DNA from: Crossiella sp. SN42
GTDB lineage: Bacteria; Actinomycetota; Actinomycetes; Mycobacteriales; Pseudonocardiaceae
Assembly (NCBI RefSeq): GCF_023897065.1
Contig: NZ_JAMHIV010000003.1
Coordinates: forward strand, 124,001-188,000
Direction: 5' to 3'
Length of the DNA: 64,000 bases
The notes under the pieces were generated by a model. That model was not told the origin of the DNA and did no database searches. It saw only the letters and a list, made by a program, of their open reading frames with translations. This document shows, piece after piece, positions 26,633 through 35,526 of the stretch. The translations under genes were made by a program, and so were the position numbers. Positions within the stretch are counted from its first letter, which is position 1, and each line of letters opens with the position of its first letter.

Positions 26633-27615
26633 CTCCGGTCTAGGTCGGGTTCGGGGGCCAGCGCGGTTGGGCTGGCGGTGACGGTGCCGCTGGCGAAGGC
26701 TGCACCGCCGGGATCGGCGGGTTCGCCGTGGGGGTCGGCGGCGGTGGCGAGGACGCGCTGGACGTCGGCGCCGTCGAGCGGGCGCACGAGGACTTCGGCG
26801 GAGGCCAGCAGTTGCCGGGCCAAGGCGGCCTGGCGCAGCACCGCCTGCCCCGCCCCGCCACGACCGCCGCCGGGGGCGGTCAAGATCAGCAGGATCTGGC
26901 GGCGCAGCAGATCCCGGGAAGCGCCCAGCTCGGCCAGGAAGTCGGCGTGGGCGTGACAGGCCTCCTCCAGGGCCGGGTGGGGCAGGCTGGGCGCGATCTC
27001 GCGCAACGCGGCGATGCTCGGGTCGAGGTTGAGGCGTTCGGCGCGCACCACGATCTGGGCTGGGCCGGTCAGGGAGTGCAGCCAGCTGGCGAAGCCGAGG
27101 ATGAGGACGCGTTGTTCGCCTGGGGTGCGCAGCCCGAAGTTCACCCCCGAGCAGGCGCACTGCACCACCTGGCCATCCCGGCCCAGATCCAGGACCCCTT
27201 CGGGGCTGATCGCGGTGATCGGCAGCCGCAGCGGCGCCGGTAGCGCTCCGGCCCGAGCGTGCACCCAGCTCGGTGCGTCTGGCACGGTGCGGCCGGGAAC
27301 CGCATCGGCGGGGACCAGACGGCGTGGGGCGAGGTGATGCCGCAGCACCGACAGCAGCACCTGATCAAAACCCCGGCCGTGCCGCTTGCCGACCACAGCC
27401 ACGATGGCCACGCCGGTGACCGGGACCGCGACGGTGAGGAACACCCCGATCGGCACCAACTCAGCGGTCAGCTCATACAGCCCCCACAGTCCGGCCGCGA
27501 CCGCGCCGAGCACGGCCAGTTGGCGGGCGGTGAGCCCGAAGGCGATCCGGTCCGGGCGGTCGATGTCAGCCGGGACCGCGGCGGTCATCGGCACCTCGTG
27601 CTGGCGGCGTGCCAT
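26629..27615 (-). CDS. PrgI/SCO6880-like T4SS membrane protein
   Basis: The 328-residue product has a 30-residue N-terminal tail with DIDRPDRIAFGLTARQLAVL, typical of PrgI (VirB3-like) proteins. Two membrane helices (about 31-48 and 52-74) follow, then a long soluble domain. Such fused VirB3-like proteins directly precede VirB4 in Gram-positive systems, as here. ATG 27615 has a near-perfect GAAGGAG. The long reading frame continuing to 29112 in this frame is an antisense-like shadow of the virB6 gene region. Confidence 0.82.
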   Translation of the reverse strand: MARRQHEVPMTAAVPADIDRPDRIAFGLTARQLAVLGAVAAGLWGLYELTAELVPIGVFLTVAVPVTGVAIVAVVGKRHGRGFDQVLLSVLRHHLAPRRLVPADAVPGRTVPDAPSWVHARAGALPAPLRLPITAISPEGVLDLGRDGQVVQCACSGVNFGLRTPGEQRVLILGFASWLHSLTGPAQIVVRAERLNLDPSIAALREIAPSLPHPALEEACHAHADFLAELGASRDLLRRQILLILTAPGGGRGGAGQAVLRQAALARQLLASAEVLVRPLDGADVQRVLATAADPHGEPADPGGAAFASGTVTASPTALAPEPDLDRR

Positions 27616-27620
27616 CGTGC

Positions 27621-29564
27621 TCACTCCTTCGTTGCGCTCGGGTCGCGCCGCCGGATGCGCCGACGCCGCGTGGAGGCGGTCCCGTCGGCGGGCTGGACCT
27701 GCACGCTGGGCGTGCTGGTGGACAGGCGCGCGGGTTCGGCGGAGATCCGCGCCGGGGTGTAAGCCGCCGGATCCGGTGGCGGTGCCGGCCGCGGAGGTTG
27801 CGTGCGGGAGATCCGCGGGGGCGTCGCCGAGATCCGGGCCGGGGTGTAGGCGGCCGGGTTCGGCGCAGCGGTGACCGGCGTGGACGCCACTGGGGTGCGG
27901 GCTCGGGTGGGTGGGACGGTGGAGGTCCGCGGCGGCGTCACGGCGGTCGGCCGTGGCGTCCGCGCCGTCGGTGTCGGGGGAGCAGAGATCCGTGCGGGCT
28001 GCACCGCACCGGCCACCGGCGTGGTGGACAGGCGGGCGGGGGTGGTCGAGGCCCGGGGTGGTGTTGCGCCGATGCGCACGGCCGGGGAGGTAACGCGCCT
28101 GGTGGCCGGTGGCGGGGTCGCGTGTGCCTTCGGCGCGGTGTAGGACCGGATGGCTTGTGCGCGGGCTCGTTCCCCAGCGGTGCGGATCCGCGCTTGCGCT
28201 TGGGCCAGGCGCTGTTGGGCCTTCGCGGGGGTCGGCTTGGCCACGAACTGCGGCGCCAACTGCCCCGCCGGAACCGTCGCGGCCACCGCGCGGGCAGTGC
28301 CTTGCCGCGCCGCACCCGCCACCGCCCCGGCGAACCGCCCGCCCCGACCCGCGCCGCCCGCCACCGCGGTGCGGGCGCCTTTGCCCAGGCCGAGCAGGCC
28401 CAGGGTCTTGGCGGCGATCGCGTACTTCACCAGCGAGGTCAGCATCCCGCCCCGACCGACCCAGACCTGCTGGAACGCCCAGAACGGGATCTTGATCTCG
28501 ATGTAGAGCAGCACCAGGAACACCAGGAAGGTCATGACGCCGGTGCCGATGCCGATCCAGCCCGGGGTGGGATCGGCGGTGGCGAAAAACGACCGCAACG
28601 CCAGGATGAGCACCAGGGCCTGGGCGATCTGGACCGACAGCAAGGCGATCATCGCCTTCCACCACAACCGCGCCAGCCCCTCGGTATGCGGCAAGGCGTG
28701 CGCGGACAACGCCAGGGGCGCGGCGACGACGAGGACCGCGGTCAGGGCGATGCGCACGATCCAGATCAGCAGCAGGATCACGATCAGCACGATCAGCACC
28801 ACCGCCAGCAGCAGCACGAAGATCCCCGCGGTCTGCAGCTGGCCCACGATGTGGGTGTTGAGCTGCCCGACCAGGCTCGCCGGGCCGGTGCCCTCCCCGA
28901 GAATCGCCGCCGAGAGGGCGTTGGCCATCGTGATGGCCTGGCCGACGATGGTCAGGCTGAGGTTGCTGGCCAGGAACCCGATCACCAGCCGCGGCGCGAG
29001 TTCCTTGACCGCATATCGGGTTTGCAGGGTTTCGTGGGCCATCAGGATCAGGCCGGAGGCGGTGGCCAGCAGCACGTAGAAGGCGTTGGCGATGTGCCGG
29101 GCCCACTCCCACAACTCAGCGATGCGGGGCATCCCGGCCAGCTCCGGGGTGGACAGCACCGTGCTGCCCAGCAGATCCAGCAAGGCTTGCAGGCCGGTGT
29201 GCACCAGGTCGCGGAACCACTCGTTGATCGCGCGCCCGACCTGCTCGACCATCCCGAACCCGGACAACCCGCCCCAGATCGACGGATCCAACGGCGACGG
29301 CACCGGCGGCGACGTCGGGGCAGGGCTCGGGGAGGCGGGGGTGGAGCTGGGTGGTGGGGACGTGTTCGGTGGTGGGGCGGTGGGCAAGATCGGTACCGGT
29401 GTCGGCTCGGTCGGCTCCGCCCACGCGCTCCGGCCTCCGGCACCGGCGAGCAGCAGGGCCAGGACAAGCCCGGCCAGCGCGACCACGAGTCCGAGCACGG
29501 CTAGCGGCCAGTGCGGTCCCGGTCGTGGCCGCCGGTGCGGATCTGGGAGTGCGGTGGCCGGCAT
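27621..29564 (-). CDS. VirB6/TrbL-like polytopic T4SS protein with repetitive C-terminus
   Basis: The 647-residue protein has a signal-anchor (about 20-42), a Pro/Ser/Thr-rich linker (50-90), a central membrane domain with about six to eight helices (about 150-390) and a cytoplasmic or surface tail of about 250 residues. The tail is basic and Pro/Thr-rich and repeats TPARIS-, TPPRIS- and EPARLST-like units many times. The membrane core fits VirB6/TrbL channel proteins. The repeats may bind the cell wall or a partner. It is five bases from the PrgI-like gene. Confidence 0.82.
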   Translation of the reverse strand: MPATALPDPHRRPRPGPHWPLAVLGLVVALAGLVLALLLAGAGGRSAWAEPTEPTPVPILPTAPPPNTSPPPSSTPASPSPAPTSPPVPSPLDPSIWGGLSGFGMVEQVGRAINEWFRDLVHTGLQALLDLLGSTVLSTPELAGMPRIAELWEWARHIANAFYVLLATASGLILMAHETLQTRYAVKELAPRLVIGFLASNLSLTIVGQAITMANALSAAILGEGTGPASLVGQLNTHIVGQLQTAGIFVLLLAVVLIVLIVILLLIWIVRIALTAVLVVAAPLALSAHALPHTEGLARLWWKAMIALLSVQIAQALVLILALRSFFATADPTPGWIGIGTGVMTFLVFLVLLYIEIKIPFWAFQQVWVGRGGMLTSLVKYAIAAKTLGLLGLGKGARTAVAGGAGRGGRFAGAVAGAARQGTARAVAATVPAGQLAPQFVAKPTPAKAQQRLAQAQARIRTAGERARAQAIRSYTAPKAHATPPPATRRVTSPAVRIGATPPRASTTPARLSTTPVAGAVQPARISAPPTPTARTPRPTAVTPPRTSTVPPTRARTPVASTPVTAAPNPAAYTPARISATPPRISRTQPPRPAPPPDPAAYTPARISAEPARLSTSTPSVQVQPADGTASTRRRRIRRRDPSATKE

Positions 29565-29566
29565 GG

Positions 29567-29926
29567 CTAGCTCACCACCGACTGCAGGATCTTGACGATC
29601 AACTGCGCGATGGCCGTGCCGATGAAGCCGATCCCGGCGTTGCGGATCGACTTCTTCGCCCGCGCGACCTCGCCTTCCTCCCCGTCGGAGGTGATGTAGC
29701 GGAGGAACCCGATGGTGATGAACAGCCCGACAAGCGCACCACCCAGCACGAGCAGGGCCAGGCGGATCCGTTCGATTACCTGGTTGAGGTCAGTGGGAGG
29801 AGCCGCCAGCGCGGGCACCGCCGTGCTGAGGACGACGAACACCACGGCGGCGGCTACGGCTACGCAGCGCGACAGCCACCGCCGCGCCCGCCGTGGCTGG
29901 GCGGTCGCCTTCGGGTGAGCGTGCAT
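29567..29926 (-). CDS. VirB2/TrbC-like T4SS pilin or channel subunit
   Basis: The 119-residue protein has an RRARR start, a signal-like helix ending PALAAPPTDL (cleavage at about 41), two further membrane helices (LALLVLGGALVGLFITIGFL, and IGFIGTAIAQLIVKILQSVV) and a short cytoplasmic loop with RAKKSIRNAG. This two-helix layout matches VirB2/TrbC-type subunits. ATG 29926 follows AAAGGGG; the longer frame to 30094 has no homologous content. It is the first structural gene of the transfer operon. Confidence 0.78.
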   Translation of the reverse strand: MHAHPKATAQPRRARRWLSRCVAVAAAVVFVVLSTAVPALAAPPTDLNQVIERIRLALLVLGGALVGLFITIGFLRYITSDGEEGEVARAKKSIRNAGIGFIGTAIAQLIVKILQSVVS

Positions 29927-30065
29927 GGCGCTGACCCCTTTCCGCGCACAGCGCGTCGCGACGGACCTGGAAGCGGGGAAACGCACGCCGGAACCCACAC
30001 GACAACGCAGCCCGGGGTGGGAAGCGTGAGTCGGAGACTGGCGGGCATTCCGCCCCCGCTGCTGT

Positions 30066-30935
30066 CTAAAGCGCACGGTCGACGCCGGATTCACACCGGT
30101 TGGCCGGCGATTCTGTATCGGAGCCCCCGGTGAGGTAGGCGACGAGTCGCTGTTCGGCCTTTTCTCGCAGGTAGCAAATCTGACGGTAGGTCAGCCCGAA
30201 CCGAGGTGCGAGGTCACGCAGCTTCTGTCCTTCCAAGCGGGTGGCTCCGATAATGGTGGCTTCCCGCAGGGTGAGAATTCCGTCCCGGATCGCTGCGGCC
30301 AGCACGAGATCGGGGTGCCGGGCCGGTGCGGTCGGCATTGCCGCATCCCGCCACGGAACCATCCGCGTCTGCCCGTCCCATTCTTTGGCGCGCAGCCTCG
30401 CGCCGGCGCGCTGGGCGGCCCAGATCAGCCGGGCGGCGAGGTTGCCGGCATCCGGGTCGATGGTCTTGAGCCGGTCGCAGAACCCGGCCAGCACCTCGGC
30501 GTCGAGGTCATCGACCTCGCCGGTGTAGCCGAAGGCCAGGTGCCCGGCTGCGGCCCGCAACCCCGGCAGGGCCATGCCCACCGCACCCACCACCCACGCC
30601 GGTTTGGAGGTCTGGGCGTTGCGCACCAGGTGCGCCCAGGTGGTCTCGCGCAGTGCGTGGGTGGCGTCGGGGGAGAGCAGGATCTCGCGCAGTTCGATCA
30701 GCGGCACCGGCCGCTCGGGCAGACCGCAGCCGAGCTCGTCGCCCTCAACGGCCAACGGAAGCGGCCCGGCGCACAGCAACTGAAACGCCTGCTCAGCGGC
30801 ATCCAGCACCGACAGCGAGGCCCAGGTCGCGCCCACGCCCACCGGGCGTGGGCCAGCTGTCTGGGTCGCGGTTGCGGTGTCCTGTGGGCTCTTGCTGGTG
30901 GTGGTTCGGCGGCGGCGGGGGTGGTGCGCGGCCAT
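30066..30935 (-). CDS. HTH protein with sigma-like region 4, upstream of the transfer operon
   Basis: The 289-residue product has a basic N-terminus, a helical middle and a C-terminal helix-turn-helix (GQKLRDLAPRFGLTYRQICY, then LREKAEQRLVAYL) similar to sigma-70 region 4. Regions 2 and 3 are not evident, so it is more likely a regulator than a true sigma factor. ATG 30935 follows GAAAGGGG. It is the promoter-proximal gene before the VirB2-like gene, so it probably regulates transfer. Two GATCTTGTGAG direct repeats lie 103-165 bases upstream. Confidence 0.65.
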   Translation of the reverse strand: MAAHHPRRRRTTTSKSPQDTATATQTAGPRPVGVGATWASLSVLDAAEQAFQLLCAGPLPLAVEGDELGCGLPERPVPLIELREILLSPDATHALRETTWAHLVRNAQTSKPAWVVGAVGMALPGLRAAAGHLAFGYTGEVDDLDAEVLAGFCDRLKTIDPDAGNLAARLIWAAQRAGARLRAKEWDGQTRMVPWRDAAMPTAPARHPDLVLAAAIRDGILTLREATIIGATRLEGQKLRDLAPRFGLTYRQICYLREKAEQRLVAYLTGGSDTESPANRCESGVDRAL

Positions 30936-31037
30936 GTCGGCGCCCCTTTCGGCGGCGGCCACCGCAGCGCGGCGGCCGGTCGGCGGTGATGACGCCCTCC
31001 AGCCAGCGCGCCCGGCCTGACACCGCCCACACACCAC

Positions 31038-31100
31038 GATCTTGTGAGCCCCGCACAGCGATCTGTCAGCCACCCGTGCACGAGGTGCTGATCTTGTGAG
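31038..31100. promoter_or_regulatory. Pair of 11-bp direct repeats upstream of the transfer operon
   Basis: GATCTTGTGAG occurs at 31038-31048 and again at 31090-31100, in the 440-base region between the divergent HTH gene (30935) and the methyltransferase pair (31377). The rest of that region shows no gene. The repeats may be a regulator site. Confidence 0.4.
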
Positions 31101-31376
31101 ACATCGCCCCGACCAGTGGTGTCAGCCCACCTGCCCGGCCCAGGCAACCCAGGCCACGGACCCGAAAACTTAATTCGCCGCGAATCACGCTCTAAGCGCG
31201 GTGTGACCGCGATGCGTTCAGTCACCGCGCAACCGACTCGCCTCTCATCAGCCCGCCCGGCGTCGCCAGCATCGACAGGCTGCTGCGAATTTCTGCCCGG
31301 GATGTGAATCCGCCCAATTCCATCCGCTTTAGGTAGGCGTCGGAACAAGTAGTTGGCCAGGAGGTGAATTCGCGCC

Positions 31377-32087
31377 ATGACCGTAACCAGCTCGCGAACT
31401 CAAAGCGGCTTGCGAAGCAGAACATGCGGATCTGTCCCACGTTCAACCGTGCCCCTGGCTGTCTGGCTCTGCGATCTCGGCGCAGAAGAAAACAGCGGCC
31501 TACCACGTCTCATAGAGTCGGTTTCCCGAGCCACAATCGCCCGGATTGCCGACGAATACTCCCAGTCCGCAGATACCGTCGTAGTCACCGGTCAAGACGC
31601 CGCACGCATTGCGGCGGTCGTCGACACCTCTGGGCACCGGCACACCGTGGTCGCCCCGGAACACGCCACGACCATGGGCAGCCGTCCCGTCGATTCTGCG
31701 GTCACCAACCAAACCAACCCGAACTCGCGGCGCCGGTGGCCGTTGCCACCGATCGCCCCACACAGCGCCGGGCTCGTCCTGGCCGTCGAACTCCCACTGC
31801 CCCGCATCACTCCCAGCAGGCAGCCCTACACCGACTGGGTGTCCTGGCTGCAGCCCGGTGGGGTGCTGGCCGTGCTTACAGCAAGCCCGAGCGGTGCCGG
31901 CCGGTTCGTCAACTCCGCTGGCCTGGTCATCGCCGCGGCCACCGCGGCCGGGTTCACCTACCGCCAGCACATCATCACCGTCCCCGCCCGCCCGGACACG
32001 AACGCACAAGCGGTCAGCGACCCGGTGCAGGTGCCTGCCCACCACGACCTGCTGCTGTTCACCGCCGACCACGGAGGCATCCGGTGA
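31377..32087 (+). CDS. Methyltransferase-fold partner protein
   Basis: The 236-residue product pairs with the DNA methyltransferase that follows (GTGA overlap at 32084). Its second half has the late strands of a Rossmann-type methyltransferase (WLQPGGVLAVLTA, then VIAAATAAGFTYRQHIITVP), parallel to RPGGIVAITTRP in its neighbour. No clear SAM motif I or catalytic NPPY/SPPY is visible, so it may be a non-catalytic or specificity partner. The start follows AGGAGG. Its first 50 residues are less GC-biased than the rest. Confidence 0.55.
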   Translation: MTVTSSRTQSGLRSRTCGSVPRSTVPLAVWLCDLGAEENSGLPRLIESVSRATIARIADEYSQSADTVVVTGQDAARIAAVVDTSGHRHTVVAPEHATTMGSRPVDSAVTNQTNPNSRRRWPLPPIAPHSAGLVLAVELPLPRITPSRQPYTDWVSWLQPGGVLAVLTASPSGAGRFVNSAGLVIAAATAAGFTYRQHIITVPARPDTNAQAVSDPVQVPAHHDLLLFTADHGGIR

Positions 32088-33031
32088 CTCACTCCCACCG
32101 CGCGCCCACACTGCGCGCAGACCGCGCGCAGTTGGAGCAGCTACCGGTGTCCGTATGGCCGACCGCGCAACAAGTCGCCGGCACTCAACGCCAGGGCCGC
32201 TATGTGCCTGGCAGCGTCGCGCACCCGGCCAAGATGCTGCCTGCAATCGCTCGCCACGCCATCGCCACCTTCACCAGCCCCGGCGACTTCGTCGGCGATC
32301 CGATGTGCGGCATCGGCACCACCCTCGTCGAAGCCGTCCACGCCGGCCGGCACGCCGTGGGCGTGGAGTATGAACCACGCTGGGCCGAGCTGGCCCAGGC
32401 CAACCTCGCCCTCGCCGCGCAACTCGGCGCCACGGGCACCGGCCACATCCACCAGGGCGATGCCCGCCACACCCTGCCCCAGCTCGCCGAGCACTACCCC
32501 GCCCAGCTCTCGCTACTACTTACCTCCCCGCCCTACGGGCCATCAACCCACGGGCACATCCGCCATGACCGCGGCCACGGCGTGCAAAAGTTCGATCACG
32601 TCTACGGCCACGACCGCAACAACCTCGCCCACCGCAGCTTGCCACAGCTGCTCGACGCCTTCACCGAGATCCTCCGCGCCGCGCTGCCGCTGCTGCGACC
32701 CGGCGGCATCGTGGCGATCACCACCCGCCCCTTCCGGCACAACGGCGAACTCCTGGACTTCCCGTCATTGACCTTGCAGGCCGCAGTCGCCGCCGGACTC
32801 CAACCGGTACAGAGGTGCGTGGCCCTGTTGGCCGGGATACGGGACAGGCACCTGGTACCCCGCTCGTCGTTCTTCCAACTCGACTACGTCCGCAAACTCC
32901 GCGCCCGCGGCATCCCGGTCTCGGTGATCGCGCATGAGGACGTCCTCATCCTGCAAGCACCGACCTCCGGCGCACCGCTCACGCAGGGCGGAGTGGCTTG
33001 CCCGCTGACGTCACCGCGGCGGCGGCGATGA
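32084..33031 (+). CDS. DNA methyltransferase (N4-cytosine/N6-adenine type)
   Basis: The 315-residue protein has HPAKMLPAIARHAI (about 47-60), SAM motif I DPMCGIGTT (72-80) and catalytic motif IV TSPPYG (147-152), the order seen in amino-methyltransferases where motif I precedes IV. TSPPY fits either m4C or m6A. The late domain carries FFQLDYVRKLRARG. No intact restriction enzyme is adjacent, only a remnant at about 34.8-35.1 kb, so it may be an orphan that protects the element or controls its expression. Confidence 0.82.
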   Translation: MTHSHRAPTLRADRAQLEQLPVSVWPTAQQVAGTQRQGRYVPGSVAHPAKMLPAIARHAIATFTSPGDFVGDPMCGIGTTLVEAVHAGRHAVGVEYEPRWAELAQANLALAAQLGATGTGHIHQGDARHTLPQLAEHYPAQLSLLLTSPPYGPSTHGHIRHDRGHGVQKFDHVYGHDRNNLAHRSLPQLLDAFTEILRAALPLLRPGGIVAITTRPFRHNGELLDFPSLTLQAAVAAGLQPVQRCVALLAGIRDRHLVPRSSFFQLDYVRKLRARGIPVSVIAHEDVLILQAPTSGAPLTQGGVACPLTSPRRRR

Positions 33032-33657
33032 ACCTGCCGGTCCAGTCCACACTCGAGTACCCGGCGCCTCTGCCACGCAGCGCGGGAGGCCTCTGCACGA
33101 CCTCCGGCGCATCCTCCGGCTCCGACGACACAGCAGGCGGGCCGATGGCTGCTCACCGCCAGAACCCTGGGGGGCCGGAGGCTCTGCCTGCCACGGTGGG
33201 GCAGCCGTCGATCGGAGGCCAGCTGGTCTCGGCGGTGACCGGGCGCGCTGCACGCGGTCGCGCGCACCAGCCGGGGCTGCCTGTTGCGCCCCTGATCACG
33301 CCACCGCGAATCCGGGCGCCGTGGTGCACCGTTACGAGCATCGACGCGCGCGGGCGGCTCGCTGACCGCTCCCCGCTGTGCCGGTTGGGCTGGCTGCCGG
33401 AGTCCACGGTCTCCCTCACGGTGGTGCGCGGTCTCGTGATCGTGGTGATCCTGCGACCCGGGACCACCACCGCGGTCACCCGCCAAGGCCACCTGCGGCT
33501 GCCCGCCGCGATCCGGCGCGCCTGCCACCTGGCCACCGGTGCCCGACTGCTCGTAGCGGCCTACCCCGACCTCGGCCTGCTGGCCGTCTACACCCCGGCC
33601 GCGTTCGGGGCGATGCTGCTGGCCTACCACACCGCCCTGCACACCGGGGCGGACTGA
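33028..33657 (+). CDS. AbrB/SpoVT-like domain protein coupled to integrase 1
   Basis: The 209-residue product starts at ATG 33028 overlapping the methyltransferase stop. The first 100 residues are disordered and Pro/Ala-rich. The C-terminal part (about 110-200) has IDARGRLADR and an AbrB-type swapped-hairpin sequence, RQGHLRLPAAIRRACHLATG. A paralogue with the same architecture lies upstream of the second integrase (39826-40305), so the domain is linked to control of integration or excision. The stop overlaps the integrase start (TGATG). Confidence 0.6.
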   Translation: MNLPVQSTLEYPAPLPRSAGGLCTTSGASSGSDDTAGGPMAAHRQNPGGPEALPATVGQPSIGGQLVSAVTGRAARGRAHQPGLPVAPLITPPRIRAPWCTVTSIDARGRLADRSPLCRLGWLPESTVSLTVVRGLVIVVILRPGTTTAVTRQGHLRLPAAIRRACHLATGARLLVAAYPDLGLLAVYTPAAFGAMLLAYHTALHTGAD

Positions 33658-34706
33658 TGCAGCACGACGACATCGAGACCGCCCGCCTGCTGCTGGCCCG
33701 CCTGGGCGTCAGCGCCGAACAACTCCTCACCGAACCCACCACCGCGGCACCGGTCCCGCTGTTCCGGGAGTATCTGCCACGCATCGCCAGCGCCGTCCCG
33801 GCCGGCACCCGCCGCGCCTATCAGCCCTACTGGCACCGGATCATCACCGCTTGGGGCGAGCGACGCGTGGACGAGCCAACCCCGCTGGAGATCAAACAAC
33901 TCGCCGAGCAGACCAAGGCTAACGCCGTGGCCCGTCGCAACTCCCGAGGCGGCCGCAGCGCCGCCGAACACCTCATCGGCGCCCTGCGCTGCGTCTACCG
34001 CCACGCCGTCAACGACGGCCTGATCTCCGAAGGCAACAACCCCGCCCTGCGCGTGCCCAAACCCCGCCGACTGGCCAGCACCCGCCGCGCCCTCCCCGCC
34101 GCCCGGCTCGCCGAGATCAACGAGGTTGCCGCCACCACCGGCAACGACCCCGAACTCGACACGCTGATCCTGCGCCTGCACACCGAGACCGCCTGCCGCC
34201 GCGGCGGCGCCCTGGACCTGCGCCCTCAAGACCTCGATGAGACGCAGTGCCTGATCTACCTGCGGGAGAAAGGTGAGACCGCGCGCTGGCAACCGGTCTC
34301 CCCGACCTTGATGACCCACCTGCTCCGGCACGCCCAAGACCGCGGCGCCCCGCCGGAGGGACGCCTGCTCCGCTACCTCAACGGCCAGCCGATCACCGCC
34401 CGCCGCTACGACCACCTCTGGCAACGCCTGGGCCGGCACCTGCCCTCGGTGGCCACCCAGCAGGTCAGCACCCACTGGCTGCGGCACACCACCCTCACCT
34501 ACGTCGAACGCCACTTCGGCTACGGCGTGGCCAGGGCGTTCGCCGGGCACGAGGGCAAGAGCGACGCGGGCACCACCACGACCTACATCCGCGCCGAACT
34601 CGAAGAAGTCGCCGCCGCCCTGGCCAGGCTGACCGGCGAACCCCACCCACTGGCCACGGTGTCAGGGGAGCGAGCCCGGAACTGGTCCGTGTCAGCGGGC
34701 CCCTAA
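33657..34706 (+). CDS. int: Tyrosine recombinase/integrase (first copy)
   Basis: The 349-residue protein has an N-terminal core-binding domain (about 35-135) and a catalytic domain. Active-site landmarks are the first Arg in TETACRRGGAL, the HWLRHTTLTYVE box (His-x-x-Arg) and the nucleophile Tyr in TTTTYIRAELEEV. It is roughly two-thirds identical by eye to the second integrase at 37914-38951 across the whole length, including the exact stretch DETQCLIYLREKGETARWQP. The C-terminus has about 12 extra residues after the family end. It faces the second integrase across the caspase cargo. Confidence 0.9.
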   Translation: MQHDDIETARLLLARLGVSAEQLLTEPTTAAPVPLFREYLPRIASAVPAGTRRAYQPYWHRIITAWGERRVDEPTPLEIKQLAEQTKANAVARRNSRGGRSAAEHLIGALRCVYRHAVNDGLISEGNNPALRVPKPRRLASTRRALPAARLAEINEVAATTGNDPELDTLILRLHTETACRRGGALDLRPQDLDETQCLIYLREKGETARWQPVSPTLMTHLLRHAQDRGAPPEGRLLRYLNGQPITARRYDHLWQRLGRHLPSVATQQVSTHWLRHTTLTYVERHFGYGVARAFAGHEGKSDAGTTTTYIRAELEEVAAALARLTGEPHPLATVSGERARNWSVSAGP

Positions 34707-34775
34707 CCGCGACAGTGCCCACTACCACGGGGAAGATAGTGACGTGCCGTGGTCGGAGCTGGAGTGGCTAACCTC

Positions 34776-34792
34776 GGAACAGGGCCTGTTCC
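34776..34792. promoter_or_regulatory. 17-bp palindrome after integrase 1
   Basis: GGAACAGG-G-CCTGTTCC forms a perfect 8-bp dyad 70 bases after the integrase stop. It could be an operator of the cargo region or a weak terminator. Confidence 0.35.
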
Positions 34793-34861
34793 ACCTCGGC
34801 TCGCTCTCCATTGTGGCGCTACAGGAGCGTAGGGATGCACGGACCTGCAGCGGGCCAGAAC

Positions 34862-35086
34862 GGATCTCGGTTTCAGGCTGTCGTGAGCATTGACCACTGG
34901 CAAGATCCGTCGTTCGATGTTCTTGTTATTGCGACGAGCGGGCGCTTCACGTCCGATGCTGTTTCTTGGATTGAGCGACACAATTCTCGTGGTCGAAGGC
35001 CGAATATCGAGGTATGGAACGATGCTCGGTTGGAGTTTTTGTTGAACGACCGTTCCCATCTCATTCGGAGCTATGAGTTGCGCTAG
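34862..35086 (+). pseudogene. Remnant of a restriction-endonuclease-like gene (Mrr-type C-terminus)
   Basis: The frame encodes RFQAVVSIDHWQDPSFDVLV, then TSGRFTSDAVSWIERHN and a C-terminal INVW-like segment (PNIEVWNDARLEFLLNDRSH), matching the end of actinobacterial restriction-endonuclease-like proteins of the Mrr kind. The N-terminal catalytic part is missing and no proper start exists; the open frame begins only at 34811. The base composition is more AT-rich than in the neighbours. It looks like the scar of a former type IV restriction gene. Confidence 0.5.
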
Positions 35087-35526
35087 TTTCGACGGCGAGT
35101 GACCAAGCTGTCATTCCGGTGCGGTCCTGGCCTCGGAGTTGGCTGGCATTCGCCTACTTGGCCGCTTGTGTCTGCTGTCCCAGGCTTTGCAGCTTCGTTC
35201 GGAAGTGGGCCGAAGAGCATCGATAACAATGTGCTACACCGGAACCGAGGTCCTGCTGTGCGTCCAGGTCGCGGGTTAAGGAGTCCACAGCGCACAGTGG
35301 CGAGAACCGAGTAGTCACCCACGCTCAGCAGTGTGACCCGCAGGCTGGGACGACGACCTTGCAAAGCGGACGGTGCTAGCCGTCGCTGGTGAAATCTGTT
35401 GTCGCCTGTGTTTATGCCACCTGCTCTCGGTGAATTCAACATCGTTTATCTATAGTGTTGAAGTTGCGGATATGAAAGAAGGGGAAGTATTTAGAGCAAG
35501 TGTGACGGTAGAGGTAGGTATTGAAT
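35087..35526. other. AT-richer intergenic stretch between restriction remnant and EACC1 gene
   Basis: About 440 bases with no convincing gene. Short frames lack family signals and GC3 bias. Composition resembles that of the flanking cargo. Confidence 0.4.

Noticed and set aside
34707-34861. Second attachment site near integrase 1
   Set aside because: No copy of the tRNA-Leu 3' end was found here. The 17-bp palindrome is not similar to the tRNA.
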